Made by a program: the position numbers and the translations under genes | Notes under the pieces: generated by a model | Databases searched by the model: none | The model's input: only the letters and a program-made list of their open reading frames with translations | Told to the model about the DNA's origin: nothing | Shown: piece by piece, positions 9,139 through 17,470 of the stretch | How the letters are laid out: each line of letters starts with the position of its first letter | Position numbering within the stretch: the stretch's first letter is position 1 | NCBI GenBank assembly: GCA_019456305.1 | Contig: VRUD01000004.1 | Span: 21,770-85,769 of the forward strand | Reading direction: 5' to 3' | Source: Cytophagales bacterium | GTDB taxonomy: Bacteria > Bacteroidota > Bacteroidia > Cytophagales > VRUD01 | Length of the DNA stretch: 64,000 nucleotides

Positions 9139-9555
9139 ATGAAAAGGGTTATCATTTTGTTCTGTTTTGTATCAATTGTCACATACGGATTTTCTAAAGG
9201 ATTAAGAGGGGAAATCACTATGGCCGGGACAATATTTGATAAAAAGACTAAGAAACCTTTAACAAATATGATATTCTATTTTAATGGAGTTAGAGTTGAA
9301 ACGAATGAAAACGGAAAATATGAAACTACAATTACTTGGGCTACGTGTGACCTTGGAAATGCAATTAAAATATGGAGATGCAATTCAAAAAGTAATAGGA
9401 ACATTGAAATAAAGAAAGACACTTCAGAGCACATCTTGAAAATCAAAAGTAAATGGAAAAAGTACGGACTCCGTACTCATCGAAGATTTGGGCATTATAA
9501 TAACACTCGAGAAAAAGAAATTTATTTCAAGGACATATACTGGCACAAAATTTAA
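9139..9555 (+). CDS. Exported protein with carboxypeptidase-regulatory-like domain
   Basis: The 138-residue protein starts with a signal peptide (MKRVIILFCFVSIVTYGFSKG). It continues with GTIFDKKTKKPLTNMIFYFNG and ETNENGKYETTI, the usual pattern of a CarboxypepD_reg-like beta-sandwich (G-x-V-x-D, P-L, T-N-x-x-G-x-Y). It starts 12 bases after the previous gene and is probably co-transcribed with it. The C-terminal half (residues 75-138) is basic and unrecognised. The function is unknown. Confidence 0.55.
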   Translation: MKRVIILFCFVSIVTYGFSKGLRGEITMAGTIFDKKTKKPLTNMIFYFNGVRVETNENGKYETTITWATCDLGNAIKIWRCNSKSNRNIEIKKDTSEHILKIKSKWKKYGLRTHRRFGHYNNTREKEIYFKDIYWHKI

Positions 9556-9583
9556 CAGCCACCAACAATGGCTATAAAATAAT

Positions 9584-9940
9584 ATGGAAGGATTTTATTT
9601 AATATCCATTTGGCTGATTCAGATTGTTCTATTTACACTCATGGTTTTAGACAAAGTAAAATGGAAAATTAAAAGGAGAGAGATTTTTTATATAGCATTC
9701 GTACTGTTTCTTATTGCTCCTTGGATATTTCCAGTGCAAGTCGGGTATAATTCTGAAACGGGAGAATATATATGCGGTCTGGCAAGCCTAATTCCGATTG
9801 GGATATTTTGGATATTAGGAAATGGAGTAAATATTGTAATTCTTCTGTTGTTTTGGGGGATTGGATTTTTAATAAAAAAATCCCTCTGGAAACTAAATCT
9901 TAAAAAAAGTACAAAGCGGAAGAATGCGAGCAAAAGATGA
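9584..9940 (+). CDS. Small integral membrane protein, function unknown
   Basis: The product has 118 residues. Hydrophobic segments lie at about 5-25, 33-53 and 66-105, followed by a strongly basic tail (KKSLWKLNLKKSTKRKNASKR). No family is recognised. A short palindrome (AGCCACCAACAATGGCT) separates it from the previous gene. Its stop codon is directly followed by the long hairpin at 9947-10060, the arrangement seen at the ends of gene cassettes. Confidence 0.5.
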   Translation: MEGFYLISIWLIQIVLFTLMVLDKVKWKIKRREIFYIAFVLFLIAPWIFPVQVGYNSETGEYICGLASLIPIGIFWILGNGVNIVILLLFWGIGFLIKKSLWKLNLKKSTKRKNASKR

Positions 9941-9946
9941 TAACAA

Positions 9947-10060
9947 TGTGCATAAGCAATAGCGGTTGACGAGTAAATATACAGTTTAGTGCTTTCAATA
10001 AACATTACGTTTCGGGGACAAGGACGTAGTTTTAAACCGCTACTGCTCATGCACCAACCG
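9947..10060. repeat. Long imperfect hairpin after the three-gene cassette (attC-like shape)
   Basis: GTGCATAAGCAATAGCGG near 9949 pairs with CCGCTACTGCTCATGCAC near 10037, 16 of 18 positions, across about 70 bases of spacer. It begins within 10 bases of the upstream stop codon and ends CACCAACC. The shape and position recall integron attC sites, but I do not see the canonical attC core boxes. Confidence 0.45.
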
Positions 10061-10061
10061 C

Positions 10062-10137
10062 ATGGCGCATAGCGTAAAAGCAACCCGTAGTCTTACGCCA
10101 TGCGCTTTGCACTTTGCTCTAAGCGCTATGCGCAATA
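10062..10137. repeat. GCGCAT-type repeat cluster at the ridA 3' end
   Basis: It contains GCATGGCGCATAGCG and, inverted, CGCCATGCGC and GCGCTATGCGC. It overlaps the last codons of ridA on the minus strand (AHSA-stop). Confidence 0.7.
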
Positions 10138-10502
10138 CACGATATTTCTACATTAACATCCTTAGGCAACCTGCTAACCTCTACCGTTTCCCGGGCAGGA
10201 GGATTAAATGAAAAATAACTGCCATAAACATCATTTATCTTTGCAAAATCATTGAGGTCTTTCACGAAGATCGTACATTTGACAACATTGGTAAAATTCA
10301 TATCAGCCTGTTTTAAAACAGCGCTTAAGTTTTTCATCACCTGGTGCGTTTCATTTTCTATAGTATCATTTACTATTTCACCTGTAGCAGCATGAATGGC
10401 TATTTGGCCGGATACGTATAAAATATTATTGTTCAAAACCGCCTGGCTATAAGGGCCAATGGGGGAAGGTGCATCATCAGTTTTAATTATAGTCTTATCC
10501 AT
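10119..10502 (-). CDS. ridA: RidA family reactive intermediate/imine deaminase
   Basis: RidA hydrolyses 2-aminoacrylate and related enamine/imine intermediates released by PLP enzymes. The 127-residue protein has the typical start APSPIGPYSQAV, the LYVSGQIA strand, VVKCTIFVKDLNDFAKIN and the closing block PPARETVEVSRLPKDVNVEI with the arginine that binds the carboxylate. The last residues (AHSA) come from a GCGCATAGCGC repeat. It is a cytosolic trimer in characterised homologues. It is divergently oriented from the next gene. Confidence 0.92.
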   Translation of the reverse strand: MDKTIIKTDDAPSPIGPYSQAVLNNNILYVSGQIAIHAATGEIVNDTIENETHQVMKNLSAVLKQADMNFTNVVKCTIFVKDLNDFAKINDVYGSYFSFNPPARETVEVSRLPKDVNVEISCIAHSA

Positions 10503-10593
10503 AAATAAATTAGTATATTAGCATTATACCCTTATTCGTATATTAGCATTTTATTATTAGTATATTAAACTTTTAACAAAACTACTAAATATC

Positions 10594-11316
10594 ATGGAAA
10601 TATTAGTTGTTGGAGAACAAAATTCTTTTGATGAGTTCCGGGAAAAATTTATATCAAAACATTCTTACACGTTTATCGGTATTGAAAAACTGACAAAAGA
10701 TGTTGTCAGGAACATAGAAGTTGTATTTGATTTCACACTGGAAAATAATCCTGAAGGTATAAAATTATATCTGCCTGCGCCTTTGGGGATTCGGGAGGCA
10801 GGTTCGAAACAGGAAAAACTGGTCTTATTTGTGAATGCAGTAAAAATATCTTTGGCAGAAATTTATTATAAATATCCTGTTACCAAAAATTCCAAATCCG
10901 CAATCCCCATGTTTGGATTCAATGGCTTACCTACGATGGTGAACAGAACCATATTGGAAGTATCCATTCCGGATGAAAAAAATGCGGATATCTTAGATCG
11001 TGTATGTAAAGACTTAGGTACTGAATATTTGGTAGTCAAAGACAGGGTAGGTATGGTTACACCGAGGGTGATATGTATGATCATCAATGAAGCCTGCTAC
11101 ACATTGCAGGAAGGCACTGCAAGTATTGCCGATATTGATCAGGGAATGAAGCTTGGTACGAACTATCCTTACGGCCCTTTTCAGTGGGCAGATATGATAG
11201 GTGTGAAAAACGTTTATGAAACATTGAAAGCAATTTATGAAGATACGAAAGAGGAGCGTTATAAGACCTGCCCTTTGCTAAAGGAAAAATATCTGAAAAA
11301 AGAATGTTTTTATTGA
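10594..11316 (+). CDS. 3-hydroxyacyl-CoA dehydrogenase-like protein with a reduced N-terminal domain
   Basis: Residues about 100-235 match the C-terminal domain of 3-hydroxyacyl-CoA dehydrogenases: FGFNGLPTMVNRTILEVS, then VKDRVGMVTPRVICMIINEA, then DIDQGMKLGTNYPYGPFQWAD. The N-terminal part is only about 95 residues and has no GxGxxG dinucleotide motif, so NAD binding is doubtful. A palindromic insert (PAPLGIREAGSKQ, DNA CTGCCTGCGC to GGAGGCAGG near 10772-10805) lies in that region. It may be a degraded or specialised paralogue. Confidence 0.7.
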   Translation: MEILVVGEQNSFDEFREKFISKHSYTFIGIEKLTKDVVRNIEVVFDFTLENNPEGIKLYLPAPLGIREAGSKQEKLVLFVNAVKISLAEIYYKYPVTKNSKSAIPMFGFNGLPTMVNRTILEVSIPDEKNADILDRVCKDLGTEYLVVKDRVGMVTPRVICMIINEACYTLQEGTASIADIDQGMKLGTNYPYGPFQWADMIGVKNVYETLKAIYEDTKEERYKTCPLLKEKYLKKECFY

Positions 11317-11494
11317 AAGTAAAGTTGAAAAGCAGCAAAATAATTTAGCCACTAAATTAGATTTAGAGAAAGTAAGAACTGAATTTAAAGAAGAAATAGG
11401 AAAAGTAAAAGCTGAATTATTACTTGTTAAATGGATGTTGGTAATAGTACTGGCTGGCATTATCTCCTTGGTTTTTAAAGCATTTTTTATTTAA
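11312..11494 (+). pseudogene. Remnant of a coiled-coil DUF1640/CCDC90-like small membrane protein
   Basis: An open frame without a start codon reads IESKVEKQQNNLATKLDLEK, then a coiled coil (VRTEFKEEIGKVKAEL), then one membrane helix (WMLVIVLAGIISLVFKAFF). This layout (LATK-DL, coiled coil, C-terminal helix) is typical of small bacterial DUF1640-like proteins. The upstream frame is closed within the end of the preceding gene, so the 5' end is missing. Confidence 0.4.
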
Positions 11495-11530
11495 AATGTA
11501 ATTCGTGGTTTCATTATCTGGCTTCCGGCA

Positions 11531-13366
11531 TCATTCCACTGTCACCGACTTAGCCAAATTCCTCGGCTGGTCAACATTACATCCCCGCAATACTGCAATA
11601 TGATAAGAAAGCAACTGCAAAGGAATCACAGAGATCAGCGGCATGAGGGTTTCATCTGTAGCAGGTACTTCAATAACAAATTCAGCCATTTTTGGGATTG
11701 TATCATCTCCTTCTGTTACAATTGCAATTACACGGCCCTTTCTGGCCAGCACTTCCTGGATGTTTGATACTACCTTATCATAAGAGCTGTCTTTTGTTGC
11801 GATGAAAACCACAGGCATTTTTTTATCTATCAAAGCGATGGGGCCATGCTTCATTTCTGCAGCTGGGTAACCTTCAGCGTGTATATAAGATATTTCTTTC
11901 AGTTTAAGCGCCCCTTCTAAAGCCACGGGGAAATTATATCCCCTGCCGAGGTACAGGAAGTTCTTAGTATCTTTAAAGGTTTTAGCTATTGTTTTGATCT
12001 TGCCATCAAGTTTGAGCGCTCGTTCAACTTTAGCAGGAATATTATCAAGTTCAATGAGCAATTCTCTGAATTTACTCTCAGTAATAGAGCCTTTTTTACG
12101 GGCAATGATCAAAGCCAACATTGTTAGCACAGTAATTTGGGCAGTGAATGCTTTTGTACTGGCGACTCCAATTTCCGGGCCTGCGTGTGTATAGGCGCCT
12201 TCATGCGAAGCCCTTGCAATAGATGAGCCAACTACATTACAAATACCAAAAATAATGGCGCCTTTTGCCTTGGCCAGCTCGATAGCAGCCAAAGTATCAG
12301 CTGTTTCACCAGATTGAGAAATGGCAATGACCACATCACCCTCTTTGATCACAGGATTTCTGTAGCGGAATTCAGATGCATATTCAACTTCTACGGCAAT
12401 CCGGGCAAACTCTTCAAAGATATACTCTGCTACCAGGCCGGCATGCCATGAAGTGCCACAAGCAACGATTATTATCCTATCAGCATTTAACAGCTTGTTT
12501 TCGTATTGTTGAATACCACCCAGTCTCAGATGACCTTTAGCTGCGATAAGCCTTCCTCTCATGCTGTCTTTGATAGATCGCGGCTGCTCAAATATTTCCT
12601 TGAGCATAAAATGATCGTAACCGCCCTTCTCCAGAGATTCTAAATGTATATCAAGCTTTTCTATATAAGGTGTGCTCTCAATGTCTTCTATGGTGCGAAT
12701 TTTTAGCTTACCGTTACGGATCACAGCAATTTCATACTCGTTCATGTAAACCACTTTATTGGTATATTCAACAAATGGCGTAGCATCAGAAGCTATGAAA
12801 AATTCATTTTTTCCTATACCAATAACCAAAGGACTGCCTTTGCGTGCTGCAATGAGCTGGTCGGGAGCATCTTTTGAAATGATCACGATAGCGTAAGCGC
12901 CTACTACCTTGGTTAGCGCCAGCCTTACTGCTTCTTCCAAGGAACAATTATTGTTTTGCTGAATATCTTCTATAAAATGAATAAACACCTCCGAATCCGT
13001 ACCACCCCGGAACTTATGCCCTCTGCTCATTAATTCTTTTTTAAGTGAATAATAATTCTCAATAATACCATTGTGGATGATGGTAAGATTCTTAGATGCA
13101 GAGTAATGCGGATGGGCATTGATATCATTGGGTTCACCATGGGTTGCCCAGCGGGTATGCCCCATCCCTACGGTACCTTCTGTGTCTTTATCCTTAACGA
13201 ATTCAACCAGATCGCTCACCTTACCTTTTCTTTTATAAACATTAAGCTCTCCATTAAGGAGTGCGATTCCTGCACTATCATACCCCCTGTATTCTAACCG
13301 GTGAAGACCTTCGATAAGTACCGGATAGGCTTGTCTTTTTCCTACGTATGCTACTATTCCGCACAT
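11531..13366 (-). CDS. glmS: Glutamine-fructose-6-phosphate aminotransferase (isomerizing)
   Basis: GlmS makes glucosamine-6-phosphate from fructose-6-phosphate and glutamine, the first step to UDP-GlcNAc for peptidoglycan and LPS. The product is 611 residues, full length. The N-terminal Ntn amidotransferase domain begins MCGIVAYVG with Cys2 as nucleophile, and HTRWATHGEPNDINAHPH is intact. Two SIS sugar-isomerase domains follow (CGTSWHAG, then SQSGETADTLAA; YLGRGYNFPVALEGALKLKE). The C-terminus DQPRNLAKSVTVE is the usual ending. It is a single gene and no riboswitch was seen upstream. Confidence 0.97.
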   Translation of the reverse strand: MCGIVAYVGKRQAYPVLIEGLHRLEYRGYDSAGIALLNGELNVYKRKGKVSDLVEFVKDKDTEGTVGMGHTRWATHGEPNDINAHPHYSASKNLTIIHNGIIENYYSLKKELMSRGHKFRGGTDSEVFIHFIEDIQQNNNCSLEEAVRLALTKVVGAYAIVIISKDAPDQLIAARKGSPLVIGIGKNEFFIASDATPFVEYTNKVVYMNEYEIAVIRNGKLKIRTIEDIESTPYIEKLDIHLESLEKGGYDHFMLKEIFEQPRSIKDSMRGRLIAAKGHLRLGGIQQYENKLLNADRIIIVACGTSWHAGLVAEYIFEEFARIAVEVEYASEFRYRNPVIKEGDVVIAISQSGETADTLAAIELAKAKGAIIFGICNVVGSSIARASHEGAYTHAGPEIGVASTKAFTAQITVLTMLALIIARKKGSITESKFRELLIELDNIPAKVERALKLDGKIKTIAKTFKDTKNFLYLGRGYNFPVALEGALKLKEISYIHAEGYPAAEMKHGPIALIDKKMPVVFIATKDSSYDKVVSNIQEVLARKGRVIAIVTEGDDTIPKMAEFVIEVPATDETLMPLISVIPLQLLSYHIAVLRGCNVDQPRNLAKSVTVE

Positions 13367-13427
13367 TTTTATTTAATCCTAAAAATCTAAATTAAAAAAA
13401 ATAACTATTATTGCAAAAATGAAATTA

Positions 13428-13691
13428 TCACATTACAGAAGCTATTTCAGGTTTAATAAGCCTGGATTTAACCGGCTTTAGGCCCTTCACATTTACATAA
13501 ATCGCAGATTGATTTGGTTCACGTTGCTTTTCAGCTAATTGTCTGCTCCATTCATTATATTCTTCGTCATCCTCAATTTGTAATATAATTTGAGCATTCC
13601 GTGGAATTTTCTCTGCAAATTCGGGGTGCTCAATTACATAACGATCGAATTCTGTACCTAAAATAGCGTGTTTATATTCCAAAGTTTCCAT
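13428..13691 (-). CDS. Small DUF5647-like protein
   Basis: The 87-residue acidic protein has FDRYVIEHPEFAEKIPRNAQIILQIEDDEEYNEWSRQLAE. This resembles the HPEFAE-IP-A and DD-E-N pattern of DUF5647 proteins, which often sit next to small mobile or toxin-antitoxin genes. No partner gene is beside it. The function is unknown; family assignment is from memory of the motif only. Confidence 0.45.
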   Translation of the reverse strand: METLEYKHAILGTEFDRYVIEHPEFAEKIPRNAQIILQIEDDEEYNEWSRQLAEKQREPNQSAIYVNVKGLKPVKSRLIKPEIASVM

Positions 13692-13791
13692 AGTTTATTC
13701 TTACTTTATAAAAGCATTTTTATAATTTTTCCAATTTTCATTAATGTCTTCGTCTGCAAATGGAAATTAGGAATTGGATTATACTATTTTC

Positions 13792-13833
13792 CCTGCCTGC
13801 GCTGATCCCGAGTTACTCGGGACGGCTGGCAGG
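13792..13833. repeat. GC-rich palindromic element between genes
   Basis: TCCCGAGTTACTCGGGA (13806-13822) is flanked by CCTGCCTGC on the left and GGCAGG on the right. It belongs to the same CCCGAGT/ACTCGGG family that is found inside genes at 49970, 53959, 56217 and 58178. Confidence 0.8.
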
Positions 13834-13853
13834 CATTTTCAAATTTCCATTTT

Positions 13854-15206
13854 CTATTTAATAACGGTATAATAAACTTTTAGTTTCATTGGGTTAGCCA
13901 GGTGTTTATTACTGCCAAATAATAGCCTGTTGACAGTTAAGTTAATCGAACTTGGAGAAATAATAATTCCATCACTAGATATTTTATTATACGAGAAAGC
14001 TTGTATATAACTCGACAAGTCAGCAGTATAAGTTTGTTCATCTTCATCATAGCAAATAGCTTCAGGGATAAGGGAGATACAGCTAATATCGGGGTAAATA
14101 ATTTTATTGACTCCATTTTCAGATTTGGTAATTTGGCTATTTGAGTCTGCCTCAAACAAGATAAGAACAAAAGGCTGCTCAAAGTTGTCTATACTACCAT
14201 CTATAACATCTAATACAAGTTCAGCTTTATTGATAGCAATATCACCCACGCTGTCTTTAAAAATATCCAGATAAGGAAATTCTATTTTTGTTCTTATTCC
14301 TATTCCTGCCTGTAAATAACATTCTTCATTTGTTTGATTACTCGGAAGTTCATTGGTATTGGTTAAAAATTCTATTGCGGTACCAGTTCTATTACTTTCA
14401 ATGTGATTAAATCTGGCACCAGCTGTATTGATTTGGAATTTCAATTCAATACTATCCTCTATCTCATTTTGATAATATAATATTATGGCTGAATTATTGG
14501 TTAAAGCTGAAATAGTAAATCCGCAAATAAGGCCGCTGTTTTTTGGAACTAAAGCTATCCCTTTAAATTCATTATTAATAAATTCAGTAGAATCTAGTAA
14601 AGCCGAATCAAGTATCAATAGTTCATTACCAATTTGATCCGAAAGTTTAATTGATAATATCGTAGTACCCAACTGAGATGGTTTAAAATTTATTGAGCCT
14701 AAAAGCTGATTACCAAATGGTTTGGTATCAAAATTGTAATAGGTTGTACTGGATAATGTATCATCCAATTTATAAATTTCAATAGTCTGAACATTATTCC
14801 TATCCCCATAAAAATAAGCGGTATCCAGATAAAGCACTATGGAGTCTAAAACACGATTGGTACCAAATTTTGTGTTAAATCGAGCAGGTTGTACCTGTGC
14901 ATAGCTTTCTGCTTTTACAATCCCAAATTTCGGATCATTATACTCTCCAACCAAAAGAAAAACAGTGTTAGAGGTTTTAATCGAATCAATAAGAATAATT
15001 GAAGATCTTATTGTGAAGGTATCCGTAAAATGCGTCCCGATCCGTTCATCGGGAATAAGGCCAATATCAGGGTCTTTACAGGAGGTAATAAAAACCGTTA
15101 CAAGCAAATATATACTGATGAAAGCAGATAAGGGAAAGTCTTTTTTAGAAAATATTTTTTCCCCGCAAAGACGTAAAGCACGCGAAGTCTTATAAATCGT
15201 TAACAT
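13854..15206 (-). CDS. DUF4270 family lipoprotein
   Basis: The 450-residue product has a hydrophobic segment ending in a lipobox (VFITSC-KDPDIGL), so it is probably a lipoprotein. The mature start DPDIGLIPDERIGTHFTDTFTI and the VGEYNDPKFGIVKAESYAQ stretch match Bacteroidota DUF4270 proteins. In related genomes this gene neighbours the glycogen-synthase-like gene and panC, as here. The first 20 codons (LRLCGEKIFSKKDF) are translated from the CGCAAAGACG-type repeat, and no other ATG precedes the signal, so the repeat supplies the start codon. The function is unknown. Confidence 0.75.
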   Translation of the reverse strand: MLTIYKTSRALRLCGEKIFSKKDFPLSAFISIYLLVTVFITSCKDPDIGLIPDERIGTHFTDTFTIRSSIILIDSIKTSNTVFLLVGEYNDPKFGIVKAESYAQVQPARFNTKFGTNRVLDSIVLYLDTAYFYGDRNNVQTIEIYKLDDTLSSTTYYNFDTKPFGNQLLGSINFKPSQLGTTILSIKLSDQIGNELLILDSALLDSTEFINNEFKGIALVPKNSGLICGFTISALTNNSAIILYYQNEIEDSIELKFQINTAGARFNHIESNRTGTAIEFLTNTNELPSNQTNEECYLQAGIGIRTKIEFPYLDIFKDSVGDIAINKAELVLDVIDGSIDNFEQPFVLILFEADSNSQITKSENGVNKIIYPDISCISLIPEAICYDEDEQTYTADLSSYIQAFSYNKISSDGIIISPSSINLTVNRLLFGSNKHLANPMKLKVYYTVIK

Positions 15207-15270
15207 TCGTTGTAATGCCTTTTTACTAAATTAACAAATCAATCCTCGTTGCGTTTTTAGCGTCTTTGCT

Positions 15271-15309
15271 CCTGTGCATACCCCCAGGTATTCTGAGGGG
15301 GCACACAGG
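15271..15309. repeat. Palindromic element CCTGTGC ... GCACACAGG
   Basis: ACCCCCAGGTATTCTGAGGGGG lies between CCTGTGC and GCACACAGGTG. The same outer arms and a similar centre occur inside the Wzx-like gene at 41858-41893. Confidence 0.7.
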
Positions 15310-15328
15310 TGCGGGATATTTATCCGCC

Positions 15329-16141
15329 TTAATTTAAAAGTTCATTATAAAGGTTAAAGTGTGATTCTACCAGATTTTCTTTAGCTTCTACCGTATCAAC
15401 CTTCATTTTGTTTTCATATTCTGCAAAAAGCTTATTAAGGGTATCGCTGTATTCATCTTCAGCTTTAACCACAGCATCGGCATACTCCATACCCGTCTTG
15501 ATAAAACCTTCCAAATCTACAGTCTTAAGACTTTTGAGCATGTTCTCGTCAGTATCAAACATTTTAACCTTACCTAACAAGCTATCGTCAAACTTATAAT
15601 TAGAAAAGTGATTATAAACAGCAAAAATCACCTTCGAATTTTGAAATATAGGATCTTTCTTGTAAGTAGTTTTCAGATACATTGGGATCAGGCTGCTCAT
15701 CCAATCATGGCAATGAACAATATCAGGAGCCCAGCCTAATTTCCTAACCGTTTCAACAACACCTTTACAGAAAAAGATAGCTCTTTCATCATTGTCGTGA
15801 TAGAAATTGTCATCTTTATCAAAGAATACCGATTTTCTGTGAAAGTAATCTTCATTATCTATAAAATAGACCTGCAGCTTTGCATTGGGTATAGATGCAA
15901 CTTTTATGACCAACGGTTTTTCTTCTTCACCTACGGAAATATTTATTCCCGACAGCCTGATAACTCCATGCAATCTGTTTTTTCTCTCATTTATAAGTCC
16001 AAAACAGGGGACCATGATCCTTATTTCCATGCCTCTTTCCTGCATACCCTGAGGCAACTTGCGAACAAATTCAGCCACACTTGATGTATGCAGAAAAGGA
16101 TCAATCTCGCTGGCTACGTAAAGTATTTTTAATTTTGACAT
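15329..16141 (-). CDS. Glycogen/starch synthase N-terminal (GT5) domain protein
   Basis: The protein begins KILYVASEIDPFLHTSSVAEFVRKLPQ, the GT5 starch-synthase start with a modified K-x-G-G-L site. It contains PDIVHCHDWMSSLIPMYLKT. It stops at 270 residues, so it lacks the C-terminal GT-B half with the nucleotide-sugar site. Stand-alone versions of this length occur next to panC in Bacteroidota and seem to be a distinct conserved form. A catalytic role as a glycogen synthase is doubtful. It is divergent from panC, with a promoter element at 16180-16187. Confidence 0.75.
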   Translation of the reverse strand: MSKLKILYVASEIDPFLHTSSVAEFVRKLPQGMQERGMEIRIMVPCFGLINERKNRLHGVIRLSGINISVGEEEKPLVIKVASIPNAKLQVYFIDNEDYFHRKSVFFDKDDNFYHDNDERAIFFCKGVVETVRKLGWAPDIVHCHDWMSSLIPMYLKTTYKKDPIFQNSKVIFAVYNHFSNYKFDDSLLGKVKMFDTDENMLKSLKTVDLEGFIKTGMEYADAVVKAEDEYSDTLNKLFAEYENKMKVDTVEAKENLVESHFNLYNELLN

Positions 16142-16179
16142 TTTTTAGTAGTTTAGGTTTGAAGTAGATTAACAGACTG

Positions 16180-16187
16180 CAAAGTTA
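16180..16187 (-). promoter_or_regulatory. -7 element TAACTTTG for the GT5-domain gene
   Basis: On the minus strand it reads TAACTTTG, matching TAnnTTTG, 39 bases upstream of the ATG at 16141. Confidence 0.5.
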
Positions 16188-16258
16188 TATAATTATTTTA
16201 ATATTGCAAAATATTATGTAAAAAATTTTTAATATTGTTTTCTGATTTCTGAAAGATC

Positions 16259-17203
16259 ATGGAAATATTCTATAAACCTCACGCTCTAAAAGAATATTTA
16301 GCAAAAAAAAAGCGAAGTTCAAAGGCAATTGGCTTTGTACCAACGATGGGTGCATTGCACCAGGGGCATTTGTCATTGGTTCAGGCCTGCAAAAATGATC
16401 ATGATATCACGGTTTGCAGCATTTATATTAATCCCCTCCAGTTTAACGTCAAATCAGATCTGCAATCCTATCCCAGAGATATTGACAAGGATAGTGAATT
16501 ATTAAAAAAAAATGAATGTGATGTTTTGTTCTGCCCGGATGATCGTATTATATATCCTGAATCGCTATTGGTAAAGTTTGATTTTGGTTATTTAGACACG
16601 ATTATGGAAGGAAAACATAGACCAGGACATTTTAGCGGTGTTGCCACAATTGTCTCAAAGTTATTCAACATTATAAAACCTGATGTTGCTTATTTTGGTC
16701 AAAAGGATCTGCAGCAGTTTATCATATTAAGGCAATTGGTCAAAGATCTTTCTTTCGGTATAAAATTGGTTTGCTGCCCGGTTGTGCGTGAAAATGATGG
16801 GTTGGCAATTTCTTCAAGAAATATTAGATTAAGTAATGAAGCCAGGAAAATAGCTCCCAATATTTATAAAGCGCTTGTTTTAGGTAAAAATTCTTTAGTA
16901 CGGATTGTTAAGCATCAGCGAAATCCCGCCTGTCCCCCCGGGTTACCCGGGGAGGATAATATCGGGGGTAATCAGTCAGCTCTAATAGAAAAATTACAAA
17001 TCAATCATATAATTAAAGATACTAAAAAAAAAGTTAAAGAGTTTATTTCTCAGTTTCGGGGTATTGAACTGGAATATTTCGAAATTGTAGATGGTGAAAC
17101 TTTGAAAATATTAAAGGATATAAAAAATCATCATAAAATTGCACTGTGTATAGCGGCCTTTGTAGGTAATGTTAGGTTGGTTGATAACTTAATGATAGAA
17201 TGA
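16259..17203 (+). CDS. panC: Pantothenate synthetase with an in-frame repeat insert
   Basis: PanC condenses pantoate and beta-alanine using ATP. FVPTMGALHQGHLSLV (HIGH-type site), INPLQFN, GKHRPGHFSGVATIVSKLFNI, DVAYFGQKDLQQ and the KMSKS-like SSRN are intact. The protein is 314 residues against about 280 normally. The excess is a segment near residues 215-245 (NPACPPGLPGEDNIGG), encoded by the palindromic element at 16925-16955. It lies in the variable C-terminal domain before LEYFEIVD, away from the active site. panD is not adjacent. Confidence 0.93.
   Translation: MEIFYKPHALKEYLAKKKRSSKAIGFVPTMGALHQGHLSLVQACKNDHDITVCSIYINPLQFNVKSDLQSYPRDIDKDSELLKKNECDVLFCPDDRIIYPESLLVKFDFGYLDTIMEGKHRPGHFSGVATIVSKLFNIIKPDVAYFGQKDLQQFIILRQLVKDLSFGIKLVCCPVVRENDGLAISSRNIRLSNEARKIAPNIYKALVLGKNSLVRIVKHQRNPACPPGLPGEDNIGGNQSALIEKLQINHIIKDTKKKVKEFISQFRGIELEYFEIVDGETLKILKDIKNHHKIALCIAAFVGNVRLVDNLMIE
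16925..16955. repeat. CCCGAGTTACCCGGG-family palindrome inside panC
   Basis: CCCGCCTGTCCCCCCGGGTT is followed by ACCCGGGGAGG. It is read as PACPPGLPGED. It has the same phase as the copies at 32902 and 42852. Confidence 0.8.
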
Positions 17204-17251
17204 ATAGTTAATGATAGTACGGTTGCATGATTGCCTAACATGGTTAAAAAC

Positions 17252-17381
17252 AGTTAATAGCGGTTAATAATGGTTAATATCGGTTACTTTTTTATATGCT
17301 TAATCTTGAAAAAAAGGAGCATATAGCAAAAAAGCAGTGTTTTAAGCAACCGTTGTTAACTGTTGTTAACTGCTATTAACT
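17252..17381. repeat. Long wobble-tolerant inverted repeat between panC and the flippase-like gene
   Basis: The 34-base arms 17252-17285 and 17348-17381 pair with about six differences, most of them T/C or A/G changes that would keep G-U pairs in RNA. The unit is GTTAATA/GTTAACA repeated. Together with a GCATACATACATATATTCATGC-like stretch it fills the 17204-17470 gap. It may act as an attenuator or terminator. Confidence 0.6.
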
Positions 17382-17470
17382 TTATGTAATATGTGGAGGT
17401 GCATACATACATATATTCATGCAATTATTTTGCAACCCTATATTTTTCGTACCTTCGTATCTTTTGTAAA

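Noticed and set aside
9688..10083. A 131-codon minus-strand frame
   Set aside because: It is antisense to the small membrane protein and crosses the hairpin; no domain or ribosome site was seen.
17393..17470. N-terminal extension of the flippase-like protein
   Set aside because: The extra residues come from repeat-like sequence; the conserved protein starts at 17471.
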